From Morinoia aosen (lineage: Eukaryota; Arthropoda; Malacostraca; Amphipoda; Talitridae): a stretch of 64,000 nt of DNA. The notes under the pieces were generated by a model, which was not told where the DNA came from, did no database searches, and saw only the letters and a program-made list of their open reading frames with translations. The stretch spans positions 41,452,068-41,516,067 of the forward strand of contig CM059566.1 in assembly GCA_030386875.1 (NCBI GenBank), written 5' to 3'. Of this stretch, positions 24,575 through 35,569 are shown piece by piece (the first letter of the stretch is position 1; the number at the start of each line of letters is the position of its first letter). The position numbers and the translations under genes were made by a program.

Positions 24575-25020
24575 TAACCCAACCTTACCTAACGTAATCT
24601 AAGATAACCTAACGTAATCTAAGGTAAGCTAACATAATCTAAGGTAAGCTAACATAATCTAAGGTAAGCTAACATAATCTAAAGTAACCTAACATAATCT
24701 AAGGTAACCTAACATAATCTAAGGTAACCTAACGTTATCTAAGGTAACCTAACGTTATCTAAGGTAACCTAACGTTATCTAAGGTAACCTAACGTTATCT
24801 AAGGTAACCTAACGTTATCTAAGGTAATTTAAGGTAATTTAAGGTAATTTAAGGTAATTTAAGGTAATTTAAGGTAATTTAAGGTAATCTAAGGTAATCT
24901 AAGGTAATCTAAGGTAATCTAAGGTAATCTAAGGTAATCTAAGGTAATCTAAGGTAATCTAAGGTAATCTAAGGTAATCTCAGGTAATCTCAGGTAACCT
25001 AACAAAATCTAAGGTGACCT
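24575..25020. repeat. Satellite-like array: 20-bp units changing into 10-bp units
   Basis: From 24601 to 24820 there are eleven 20-bp units, maturing from aagataacctaacgtaatct through aaggtaagctaacataatct to aaggtaacctaacgttatct. At 24821 the period switches to 10 bp: about six aaggtaattt units, then about ten aaggtaatct units. It decays after 24980. The mature 20-bp unit holds two dyads, AGGTAACCT and TAACGTTA, centred about 10 bp apart. The sub-motif CCTAA recalls the TTAGG insect telomere repeat, but the phase is wrong for a true telomeric array. Confidence 0.95.
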
Positions 25021-25186
25021 AACAATCAATTGAGCGCATTACAGCTGTTGGAAGAGATTCTATCAGAAACACCAATTAAAACAATTTTTTGTGCTTGAAA
25101 GACTAGAATTTTGGTAAGTACCCTACCATTATAACTTGTCGTCAAAAACTCAATTGCAATGGAGAGGGCAGGGCATATTATTAAAG

Positions 25187-25862
25187 GGTCAATGTGAAGT
25201 TTAATGCAATCAGGGAAAATAATTATTTGATTCCAAATAATCATTAAAGGAACCCATATAGGAACGTTTTACATGAATGACATTCTGCTCGCTGATGCGT
25301 TATTTTTGAATTATTGAACTTTGAAGTTGGCCTTTGCGCTCACAGGAAACGAGCGCGCGAAACGGAATTTAATTATAACGGAAGCTATTACAAACGTAAA
25401 GAGGTTGGGTCATGAGGGGGAGGCACAGTTCTTCTAGTGAAAATTATAAATAAAGCTTCTAACCCACCCATTAGGGTGACGACCGAAATCTTGTTTACAT
25501 CGGCTCCAAGATGGCGGCACCCATGGTGGTCGCCATCTTGGAGCCGATGTAAACAAGATTGCGGTCGTCATCCTAATGGGTGGGTTAGAAGCTTTATTTA
25601 TAATTTTCACTAGAAAAACTGTGCCTCCCCCTCACGACCCAACCTCTTTACGTTTGTAATAGGGGGGTTAGCTTCCGTTATCAATTAAATTCCGTTGCTT
25701 CCTTTCGCGCGTGAAGGCCAACTTCAAAGTTCAATAATTCAAAAATAACGCATCAGCGAGCAGAATGTCACTCTTGTAAAATGTTCTTACATGGGTTCCT
25801 TTAGTGATTCTTTGAAATAAAATTATTAATTTCCGTGATTGCATTAAACTTCACATTGACCT
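25187..25862. repeat. Palindrome P1, near-perfect ~676-bp inverted repeat
   Basis: Reading inward from ggtcaatgtgaagtttaatg on the left and its complement on the right, the two arms match to the centre near 25524. There, aagatggcggcacccatgg pairs with its counterpart ccatcttgg. Arm landmarks are gttttacatgaatgac, gatgcgttattttt, ctattacaaacgtaaagagg and ataaataaagcttctaaccc. Differences are scattered substitutions and small indels. There is almost no spacer, so a transcript would form a very long hairpin. Confidence 0.92.
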
Positions 25863-28462
25863 ATTAAAGTTGTAGATTTCCTTCTAATTACCACTACAGG
25901 GATAACAAAAATGCAAAAATCAATTATTGTGTCCTGCTTAACAAATACCCTTTTTCTAACTAACAATATTCAGCCAATATTGGATTTAATGTCAATTTCA
26001 AAAATTTTGTTGCCACTTTAAGGTAATATGGTACACTACGACAATTTACATAAATGACATTGTGCAAAATGACAAAAGCTTAGTTTTTGAGACATAGCAT
26101 ATATAACATTCTTGCAAGAATAGCATTAACGGCAGTTTTGATATGGCTCTTCAGGTGTTTGACGGATACGGAACATGTGCAGTCACTTTGGCAGGAAAAA
26201 ACCGTCGGTGTCAATATGGCTAAGTGAAGTTATTTTAGGTTAACTTGGGTTAATTTATTCAACTAATAACCTAACATCACCTATCGTTATGTCAATACTG
26301 TGTATCAGCTTATTTATGCGTCCATTTGTTCAATTTTATATACAATGTTCCTATAACTTCAAAGTTAAATACCTAAAAAACTAAGCATTTGTGTAAAACG
26401 TCTTAAAATGTCTCCAATTACCTAAATTTCATAATGAAATCATTAAATTAAAGTCGTTGAAAACAGTAAATTCAATATTACCTAAGATTCACCTTAAATT
26501 TTTCATAAATTGATTTCCCAAATTTTTAAAAATATTAAATGAATGAATTTTAGCGTACACATTTTGAGAGTATATCCCAATATAAAATTTAAAATTATTT
26601 GAGATATCTATTTTTTCAACAGACAGATCAAGAACACACTATATTTACATTCTTGTTGATTTTGAAGCGCATGTATAAATTTGGTAAATGTGTAGCAATT
26701 GGTATGAATCGATTTTCCAGTTTTCGAGGTCTAAACATAGTTAATCAAGTTAAAATAAACAAGTTTTCATCCATGCACTTTCTTTCGCAAATGAGTATTT
26801 AATGAGTTATAGCGGTAGGTTTAGTTTCGTCTTTGATGACGAATGCGCTTGAATAAAGAGCTACTTATCGATTTACAAATTTTTTTTGCTTGAATCATGG
26901 TAATAACATCAAAATAAACTACTTTTCTTCTATACACTTTTTGTGGCAAATAATTATTTTATGAGTTAGAGTGGTAGGTTTTATTTTTTGCGCAATTGAA
27001 CTGTTAGAGTATAATTGAATACTTTGTAATTTATTATTAGCTCACCCCACAGAGCTTGCAGAACCTGAAATCACTTCTAGGATCTTTTATTTAATAACAC
27101 AATAGAAATTATCACCCAAAAATAACACATTATGGCAGTATGTTAACTTTCTTAGTCGATGGTGGGAACCGCTCGAGCATTCGAGCGCCCATGACAGTAT
27201 TGCCAGACGCGCGATCGATGAATTACTTGCCTACTAATTTACCGCTATAACTTGTAAAATACTTATTTGCCACGGAAAGTGCATAGAAGAATATTTGTTT
27301 ATTTCAACCTAATCAACTATGTTTTGCACTAAAAATTCATAGGTTGATTCTTACCAAACGCTACACATTTACCATGAATTTCCTGTACTAAAATATTGTT
27401 GCAGGAAATTTTCTACTTTATTCCATTAAACATGAATTCTAAGGTAGATTGGGTAAATGTGAAGGAGAGGACCATCATTGATTTCCCCATAATTCATTTT
27501 CAACTTTGGTGCCTAAACATAGTTAATTAGATCTAAATAAACAATTTTTATTTTATGCACTTTCCAGGGGAAATGAGTATTTAACAAGTTATAGCGGTAA
27601 ATTACTTACCGCAACTCTAGTTTTTGAAGCGGGAAGACTACAATGTACTCTTCCTTCCGACGCACTGGAATGATCAAACGCATTCCCGCCATCAAAAACA
27701 AAAAACATACCGCTATAACTTGTTATTTTAGGTTAATAACCTTTATTGTGTTATTAACTAAAAGATACTAGAAGTAGGCTCAGACTCCGCGGGGTTGGCT
27801 AATAATAAATTATGTTGTACCCAAACGTACTCTAACAGCTCAAGCGCATAACGGTTTCTACTGGATGAAACACAGAAATAATCCTACTGCTATAACTTTT
27901 AAAATACTCATTTTGCCGCAAAAAGTGTATAGATGCTAAGATGATAAGTAGTTTATTTCAATGTTATTACCATGATTTGAGCAACAAAAATTAAAAAATC
28001 AATTAGTAGCCATTTATTCGAACGCATTCCAGTCATCAAGGACAAAACTAAACCTACCGCTATAACTCATCAAATACCCATTTCCCCCAGAAAATGGACA
28101 GAAGAAAAATTGTTTATTTCAATCTAATAAACTAGGCTTAGGCAGCAAAAATTGAAAAATCAATTATAGTCCTCTTCTTCTTAAATACCGTAGATTGTAA
28201 GACTATTACAAGCATTTTTGGGCTTCAAATAAAAAAGGTATTACTTAATAAACATATATAATAACACCTAATTATTTAAAATTATTACAAATTTGACTAC
28301 CAACATACTATGACATCAATCACTTTCAATTATATGAAAAAATTATAGGTCAAACTTTTCTTGGTTCCAAGATTATCATTAATAAATACATTCAGCAAAT
28401 TAATTACCCTCAGTAAATTGAATTTGTACTTCAGTTTATAAATTTTCTTTTAAATAATTATT
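25863..28462. repeat. Cluster of dispersed inverted ~45-160-bp units
   Basis: Copies of a core like tgcactttcc-n-ggaaatgagtatttaa-aagttatagcggta occur in plus orientation near 26765, 26930 and 27555. They occur in minus orientation near 27240, 27700, 27888 and 28058. Some are extended by gcctaaacatagttaat-aga-taaataaac toward the outside. Adjacent opposite copies make smaller palindromes, for example 27460-27725. No protein-coding potential is visible. Confidence 0.8.
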
Positions 28463-29225
28463 TGGTAAATGGTGAGGACTTGACCATAATTGATTTTCGA
28501 ATTTTCGATGCCTAAATATTGTTAATGAGATCAAAAGAAACAAGTTTTCTTCAAAGCATTTTCCATCGGAAATGAGTATTTTAGAAGTTGTAGCGGTAAA
28601 TGAGCTACCGGAACTCCAGTGTTTGAGGCAGGAATACATAAATAAGGGAAGCATCACCCTATTACAAACGTAAAGAGGTTGGGTCGTGAGGGGTAGCCAC
28701 AGTTCTCTTAGTGAAAATTATAAATAAAGTGAAATTCTAGTATGCATTAACATAGACAATGAGATGACGAGTTATATTGTCGATCCGAACGACTTAATTC
28801 GAATGTTCTCAGATACGTCGAATCCACAACATACCGGGGTTGAAGTTACGGACCTGCTGTCATCTCAAGGCTGCCAGTTACGTTGAAGCAACAGTCATGG
28901 CTACATGTGTTTTGTGTGAATCTGATTACTTTATTTATCATTCTAATTAGAAGAAATGTGGCTACCCCTTACGACACAACCTCTTTACGTTTGTAATAGG
29001 GGGTTTGCTTGTCATTTATTTTTTCCCGCCTCAAACAGTGGAGTTATGGCAAAGTCGGCTTGGTTGGCACACGGCAACGCCTGTTTACTTTCACGTCGGA
29101 CCGCGCGGTATATTTTTTCCCGCCTCAACACTGGAGTTCCGGTAACTCATTTACCACTATAACTTGTAAAATACTCATTTCCGCCGGAAAGTGCATCTAA
29201 GAAAACTTATTTGGTCAATATTGAA
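28463..29225. repeat. Palindrome P2, with ~240-bp unique centre
   Basis: The left arm starts ggtaaatggtgaggacttgacc and runs through caagttttcttcaaagc, the AGCGGTA core, ctccagtgtttgaggc and the shared ctattacaaacgtaaagagg core (28659). The right arm mirrors it from about 28965. Between them is sequence not found elsewhere in the window, from about 28740 to 28950. The right arm carries extra sequence (gtcggcttggttggcacacggcaac) shared with P4. Confidence 0.85.
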
Positions 29226-29905
29226 TATAATTTTGTCAACGAATTTCATAATTTCGTAGTTGTAGATGGGTAATATAGTTGATTATAAGACGTTTTACAT
29301 GAATGAAATTCTGACCGGTGATGCGTTATTTTCGAATTATTCAACTTTGAAGCTGGCTTTTGCGTGCAATGGAAGCACGCGGGACTAGCGTAATTTAATT
29401 AATAACGGAAGCTAACCCCCTATTACAAACGTAAAGAGGTTGGGTCGTGAGGGGCAGGCACAACTCTTTTAGTAAAAATTATAAATAAAGGTTTCGAGTG
29501 ACGTTTGTTTACATCAACGCCAAGGTGGCTGCCGCCATGGCGCCAACCGGCTGAAGATGGCGGCAGCCATCTTCGAGTCGATGTAAACAAACGTCACTAG
29601 AAAGCTTTATTTATACTTTTCACTAAAAGAACTGTTGCTACCCCTCACGACCCAACCTCTTTACGTTTGTAATAGGGGTTAGCTTCCATTTTCATTGCTA
29701 AAACAATGACTGTTTTTGCGTTAAAAGGGCCATTCAGGAGCGCCGTTTGTATAACTTCAGAACTTAAATAACTCGAAAACTAAGCAATTCCGGGCGCATT
29801 GTCATTCGTGTGAAACGTCTTAAAATTGACTATATTATCCATCTATACCTACGAAATTATGAAATTCGTTGACAACATTATATTCAATATTGACCACTTA
29901 TTTAT
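29214..29905. repeat. Palindrome P3
   Basis: The arms start tcaatattgaatataattttgtcaacg and mirror at about 29905. The outer arm module (gttttacatgaatga, gatgcgttattttcgaattatt, caactttgaagctggc) is the one used in P1. The inner core (ctattacaaacgtaaagagg at 29420) is shared by all four palindromes. The centre has gtttacatc..gaagatggcggcagccatcttc..gatgtaaac. Its left end overlaps the right end of P2. Confidence 0.88.
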
Positions 29906-30088
29906 TTTGATCTCATTGACAATATTTCTGCATCCAAAACCAGAAAATCAATTATGGTCAAGCCCTCAACATTTACCAATTATTTTTGCAAAACTGCATT
30001 AACCTAAATTTCCAAACTTCTCAAAGTTTTTTTCAATGTATAATTAGACCTCAAGTTTTTAACTTATTCCTTCTATAAGTACACTACA

Positions 30089-30640
30089 AATTAAACAATA
30101 GGGTAAATGTTGAGGACTTGACCATAATTGATTTTTGAATTTTTGATGCCGAAATATGGTTAATGAGATCAAAAGAAACAAGTTTTCTTCAATGCACTTT
30201 CCGGTGGAAACGAGTATTTTAAAAGTTATGGCGTTAAATGAGTTACCGGAACTCCAGTGTGCATCACCCTATTACAAACGTAAAGAGGTTGGATCGTGAG
30301 GGGTAGCCACAGTTCTTTTAGTTTTATAGTTTTCACTAAAAGAACTGTTGCTACCCCTCACGACCCAACCTCTTTACGTTTGTAATAGGGGGTTTGCTCT
30401 TCGTCGGCTTGGTTGGCGCGCGGGAACGCCTGTTTACTTTCACGTCGGACCGCGCGGTGTATTTTTCCCCGCCTCAAACACTGGAGTTACGGTAACTCAT
30501 TTAATGCCATAACTTTTAAAATACTTATTTCCACCGGAAAGTGCATTGAAGAAAACTTGTTTATTTTCGTCTCGTCAACAATCTTTATTGATCAAAGAGT
30601 GGAAAATCGATTATGGTCAAGTCCTTAACATTTACCAACA
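30089..30640. repeat. Palindrome P4
   Basis: The outer arms (ggtaaatgttgaggacttgacc and its complement at 30640) match P2. The inner core at 30269 is the common ctattacaaacgtaaagagg module. The arms meet near 30330 with practically no loop. The right arm has the additional gtcggcttggttggcgcgcggg block also present in P2. Confidence 0.88.
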
Positions 30641-33600
30641 ATAGAAATGTTAAAGTTTATATCAACAATTTATACTTATTGCATTTGTATGCAAAAACTT
30701 TCCAAAATTGCCTGAACAGTAATATAATTTTAAAATATTCTATACGCTAATCCATTTATTCAGCATGACCACTGTTTCGAGCTAAGCTGGTGATAACCCG
30801 TCGCAAAAATATTTGACCTCACTATTCATCAACTTAGCAGGAAAAAACAGGGGGATGAAAAAACGTTCATCTTAGTTACGATTTTTGGAAAATAACAGCC
30901 ATGTAGGTATAGCTGCTATTAGCAAGCCTTACTCGAAAACGTAAATAATATTTAGCAATTGCGAAAATACAATGTACAACAATGGACTAAAATAATGCAT
31001 ATGAGGTTTATAATAGTTGATTCAAATGTGCATACATATATGATTCAAAGCTAAGGGAGCGTAGTATCGTAACCCCCACCCCTACTGAAGAGCTTGCTTT
31101 GGCTGACAGATTCAACAGCACCAAGACACCGGCAACGCCACGTGATGCGCTAACACACAACAAAACCGATCATTTCACGACTTTAGAGAGTCATTATAAT
31201 GCATATACACGTTGTAGAATAAAGAAACCTAGATCAAACCCTTGTTAAATGGCGGCAAAAGCAATTTTTTCACTCATGAACACCACAATGAAATATATGG
31301 AAGTATTTAGCACTCATATTCTAGGGAACTTAACGATATACACCAACCCGTCCAACTCTCAATCGAACACTGGCTGTAGTAAATAGAGCAACTATCGAAA
31401 ATAACTTTTTAAAATGCTTGGTGCATCAACACTTTCAAAAATAGAAAAAAGTGAAATAAAAATGATTTAAATGGGCGAAATTCTACTAAGTGAATTTTAA
31501 ATTCACAAATAAAAATCTTATTTTGAACAGTGTAACATAGGTTTCTCTTTTGACTATTTGGGAGGCGCGATGCTGATAATCGGAATCATTCCTGAACAAA
31601 TAAACAATCATACCGGAAAAAAAATTGATAAAGTTGTAACATAAAGACTTCGAACTATATTCATGAAATTTATTCAAACTAAAGGACCAATAATTCGTAA
31701 TATTGTGTGTGTAACTAAATATGCTACGCTGACATCACTTTTTTCGTTAGTATATCTAGAAAATGGACAGTTCTATAGATTCTTCTCAGAATAATGCGCT
31801 TTGACTGTTCATTACGATAAATTTGTGCTTCTGATTCAGTAAATATTGTTTCTGTTATTTTTTCTAGCACATTTGGCGTTCATTTGCTCGACATACATCA
31901 GGAGAAATGGCGCCATTTCGACTGAGATGAAGATTCTTTCATCGAAGTAATGCAAATGTTTTGCGTAGAAAGTTTGGCTCGTTGGTATAACTTTAATTTA
32001 TATAATAAATTACCACCTGCGTTTGAATGGATAGCTGGTAGAAAATTTCATATTTTAAACAATATATATGAGTGGTCTTTCCTACTGGCAGCCAGTTGCG
32101 TTACAAACACGGCTGCCAACTGCTCATGTTAGAGTACTTGCAATCAGAAGCGTCGATCAGTACACGATGAGCGACTATTTTTCCTTTCAATTCCCTCAAC
32201 TGAAACACCATCCGCTAAATTTTATGTTAGCCACAATGAATGACACTTTGCATGAAATATGTTATTTTAGACGAAATTCACAGCGCTAAATTTCATCAAC
32301 ATTGGTGACCAATTGCATGCAAAAATTTAAATTTCCCTTGTACTTTAAATTTTTTTTCTGAAGCGAAGTAATCCACCATATATTAGGTAATTTTAATACA
32401 CCTCCTGTGTTTGAAAATTTAAAATAGAGCCTACGTCTAAGCTAATGTGACACTGTAAAGTCTTATTAACATCAGAGCATTGAAATTGACTTTTTATATT
32501 GTTGTCATGTAATGAATCAGCCGTTTTCCTGCAGACGGGGACAAAATTCTCTGTATTTAATATACAGTAAATGAAATTCATGTCACTTAAAAAGCTTTTA
32601 TGGAATGTTTTTCTTTTTTCTTTATGTTGTAGATAAGTTTATTTCAAATAAGCTAATTATTTCTGCTATAAATCCTTTTCTAAATTTAAGTATCCTGTCA
32701 CAATCAAACGGTGAATTGTGCGTCAATTATATTTCATTATCAGTCAATCGTGTGTACCAAAGAAATTTTGGCAATAAAGTTTCGTAGAAGTAAATCTCAT
32801 TCTCTTTTCAAATACTATTAGGAAAGTTTAAAAAAATTGTGCAACGTAAAAATTGTCACATGTTGTCTTTATTCAAGTTTCAGAGGAAAAACTAAGGTCA
32901 GTATGAGATCTTACAGTCTAGAGGTACAAAAAATTAAATTTGAGTCACATTTGCCACAGTTGGCAAGGCTGAAAAATCACGTGGCGGGATTATTACATCA
33001 TGAATGGCCAAGGCTTACCCCCAGCGAGCGGTAGAACCACATACGTTTGCATATTATAAGGGTTTTATAAATTATTACACGTTCAAAGTATGCGCCTGCC
33101 AGAGCACAGTGTCCACAATACTGCTACCTTGTTACAAATTAGACGTAGCGGGTCTATGGCAGGTTTTCATGCATGATTTCAGGGAAAATTTACATTAGAA
33201 AACAAAGAAACCTCTTTTTAGTGATGAATATATCAGGTAATTTTTCACTGATAACTTTGCAGAAGTATCCGTTTCAAGTTTAGACTGTAGACTATTAGAC
33301 GTTCTGGCAGAAAGATATGTAATACTCGCTAAAAATACGTTTCTCAAGTATTTAGGAACAACATTTGTATCAAAGATTTTCTACATTTTTCACGTTTCAT
33401 TTTAAGGTTCAAAGAAACGTGGGTTCAATTTTTTTTGTTAGTCATTATATTTTAATTAGTAACTGACTTTTTCTACTCTTCAATTCAATCCTCAAGTACG
33501 GGCGTGATAGATTCAAACTGAGTTATGTAATCTGAGTTAAAGTAAACATGAAACGATTGCTTCTTCCCATTGTTTTCAACTTTCCATCGTAAATTATACG

Positions 33601-34149
33601 ACTGCTTTAAATATTGTTATCTCTTTTGAAGTTTATTTACATCACCGAACTACTATGAAAGGCACAGTAGCAAAAGGAATTTTAAAAAAGTTTTTTCTAG
33701 TTTAAATGTTGATAGCTGCCAAAAAGAAGCGTGCTGCTCCTGGTTGTAGTTTCACAAAAAGAGCATTTGGACTGAATGAATAAAATTATTATCACCCCAG
33801 TTTCAGTACCATGAATGCCATTAGCCAAATCATAGGGTACCAAAATTTCACGCATTGATTTGCTGAGAAGGCAATTTTTAAACACACATAAGAAGAAACG
33901 GCCTGTGGAACATCAGGAGGCAAAGTGCGATGGTCAATTTTCCACCTGTACGAGATACTTCTAGTGAAATATTTTAAACATGAAAATTTTTAAACTTTAA
34001 AAGTCTAAGCATTTTTATGTGTAACTATTCCCTGCAGAAACTACGCGACTCTATAAGTTCATCAATGTTCAACTGGGTGGCCCGAAAGCTCAAACTTCAT
34101 GTATCGAATGTTCAAATACACAGAATTTTTTTCTATGACTACAAGCCTC
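30641..34149. other. Unassigned AT-rich stretch
   Basis: No recognisable gene or repeat was found. Short open frames (for example 31950-32289 on the plus strand) have no domains, and codon use is indistinguishable from background. Fast-evolving exons or an RNA gene could be missed here. Confidence 0.4.
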
Positions 34150-34440
34150 TCACTGTCCCGAATGCCGACCTCATAGCCTTAGACGCAAAATAATTTAAAC
34201 CTGCCTTTTTTACTTTTAACATCAATCCCCTCATATCACTAGTTACTAAATTCGTTTGTTCATATTCCAATTCAAGTGCGCGCTGACGAGAGTGTTTTAA
34301 ACCATGTGCTACAAGGGTTATGTTTTCTTAGAGACGTATGTTTCCTTGCATTTTCAAAATCAAATTGATTAACGCAAATAAGGGAACGCATTATTTAGTG
34401 TTTTTCTCTCAATCACTTTCTGACAAATGAATCGTTGTTT
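34150..34440 (+). repeat. Retroelement 3'-UTR-like fragment, duplicate a
   Basis: It matches 34810-35100 in order: gtcccgaatgccgacct, taatttaaacctgc, catcaatcccctca, tatcactagtta-ctaaattcgt, aagggaacgcat and gtgtttttctctcaatca. The pair is diverged by many substitutions and indels. This copy lacks the hairpin and tail found downstream of the other one. Confidence 0.7.
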
Positions 34441-34515
34441 CATTTTCTTATTCCAGTCTTAAATTCATGACAAATGAATCGTTGTTTCATTTGCTTATTC
34501 CAGTCTTAAAATGTT
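34419..34515 (+). repeat. Tandem duplication of a ~51-bp unit
   Basis: The segment gacaaatgaatcgttgtttcatt-t/g-cttattccagtcttaaa occurs twice in a row with a single difference in the shared part, marking a recent local duplication. Confidence 0.92.
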
Positions 34516-34809
34516 ATTGTTAGTCCAGGAAGGCAACTTTTAATTCTTAACGCTCGTGAGTACATTATGACAGCACTATTTTACGTATTTAACTATTTTT
34601 ATTGTTCCAGCTATGTTGGAAAAACGGCTAGCATTGTACAACAATCCTTCTCGAGCATGTCTATGAGTCCGGTGAACTCTTTTGTGCCAGTATTATTGGC
34701 GTAAGTAGGAAATATCATAACTTTTTGTTATGGTGAAAATTTAATTCTCTCCAATGTACACTAGTTGATGAGGCACATCATTTGGCACACTAGTTGATGC
34801 GTGAGAGGG

Positions 34810-35230
34810 AAAATTGTCCCAAGTCCCGGATGTCGACCTAATAGTCTTTTAGGTGCAAAATGAATAAAATCTGCTCATTTTTCTTCTAACATCAATCCCT
34901 CACTCGTATCACTAGTTCCTATATTCGTATGCTCATATTTTAATATCAATGATAACTAATGATAGGGTTTATGTTTTAATAGGATTATGTTTTTTTAATT
35001 ACTTGTAATCATATGCAGTGTCAAAATTAGATTAAAACATAGAAGGGAACGCGTATTTTGTGTTTTTCTCTCAATCATTTTTGTTTCGATTTATGACATG
35101 GGTATTACGATACCCATGTGTAACTAACAACTAAATATTAATGCAAACTAAAATTTTTTAAAATCAATGTTCTAAGCATTTCATGTTTAAGCCGTGTTGA
35201 AAATAAACTGTTTTTCTTTCTTTTCTCTGA
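34810..35230 (+). mobile_element. 3' end of a LINE-like retroelement, with hairpin and CTTT tail
   Basis: After the 3'-UTR-like block shared with 34150-34440 comes ctctcaatcattttt, a 10-bp hairpin (ACATGGGTAT, loop TACG, ATACCCATGT at 35096-35119), an AT-rich spacer, aaaataaac and a tttctttctttt tail. The same order (ctcaatcattt, hairpin, aaataaag, CTTT repeats) is present at 48872-49044. I infer two copies of the 3' terminus of one non-LTR family. No coding sequence of that family is visible here. Confidence 0.7.
35096..35119 (+). promoter_or_regulatory. Retroelement 3'-terminal hairpin, copy 1
   Basis: A perfect 10-bp stem (ACATGGGTAT with ATACCCATGT) closes a four-base loop. Its counterpart at 48899-48922 keeps the pairing despite substitutions on both sides of the stem. 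Such 3' hairpins can be the recognition site for reverse transcriptase in LINEs; that role is inferred. Confidence 0.65.
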
Positions 35231-35412
35231 GAGATTTTGCGCAAATGGCGCATATTTGTGTTTGCAATGCTATTTTCATTATTAACTATAAACGTGTTTG
35301 ATAAGAACGAATGAAAATTACAATTATTTTACATGTTTTTTCTCAGCCTATGGTTATACTCTCAGCGTGCTTTTTCCGTCATGTAAGATGGACATTCCTC
35401 ACTGGTGATTTA

Positions 35413-35566
35413 GGCAGCCCGCCCACTGATGCCATGCGATTGGTGCGACGCCTTACGAAATCGCACGGTTCATTCGTAGCACCGTAGGAATAGCATTGTG
35501 TTGGCTAGTTAACTGCCGACTGAGGCGAATCGCATCACATCGAATCGCATCAGATGACGGGCTGCC
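35413..35566. mobile_element. Small MITE, Harbinger-like (154 bp)
   Basis: The ends are inverted: GGCAGCCCGCCCACTGATGC at the left and, on the other strand, GGCAGCCCGTCATCTGATGC at the right. The flanks are TTA on both sides (35410-35412 and 35567-35569), fitting the TWA duplication of PIF/Harbinger elements. The interior has several CGATTCG/GCGAT motifs and no open frame. Confidence 0.75.
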
Positions 35567-35569
35567 TTA

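Noticed and set aside
24601-24980. CRISPR-like array
   Set aside because: The units are contiguous with no unique spacers, and the context is a eukaryotic genome.
24575-25020. Interstitial telomeric (TTAGG)n array
   Set aside because: CCTAA occurs once per unit at most and the period is 20 or 10 bp, not 5 bp.
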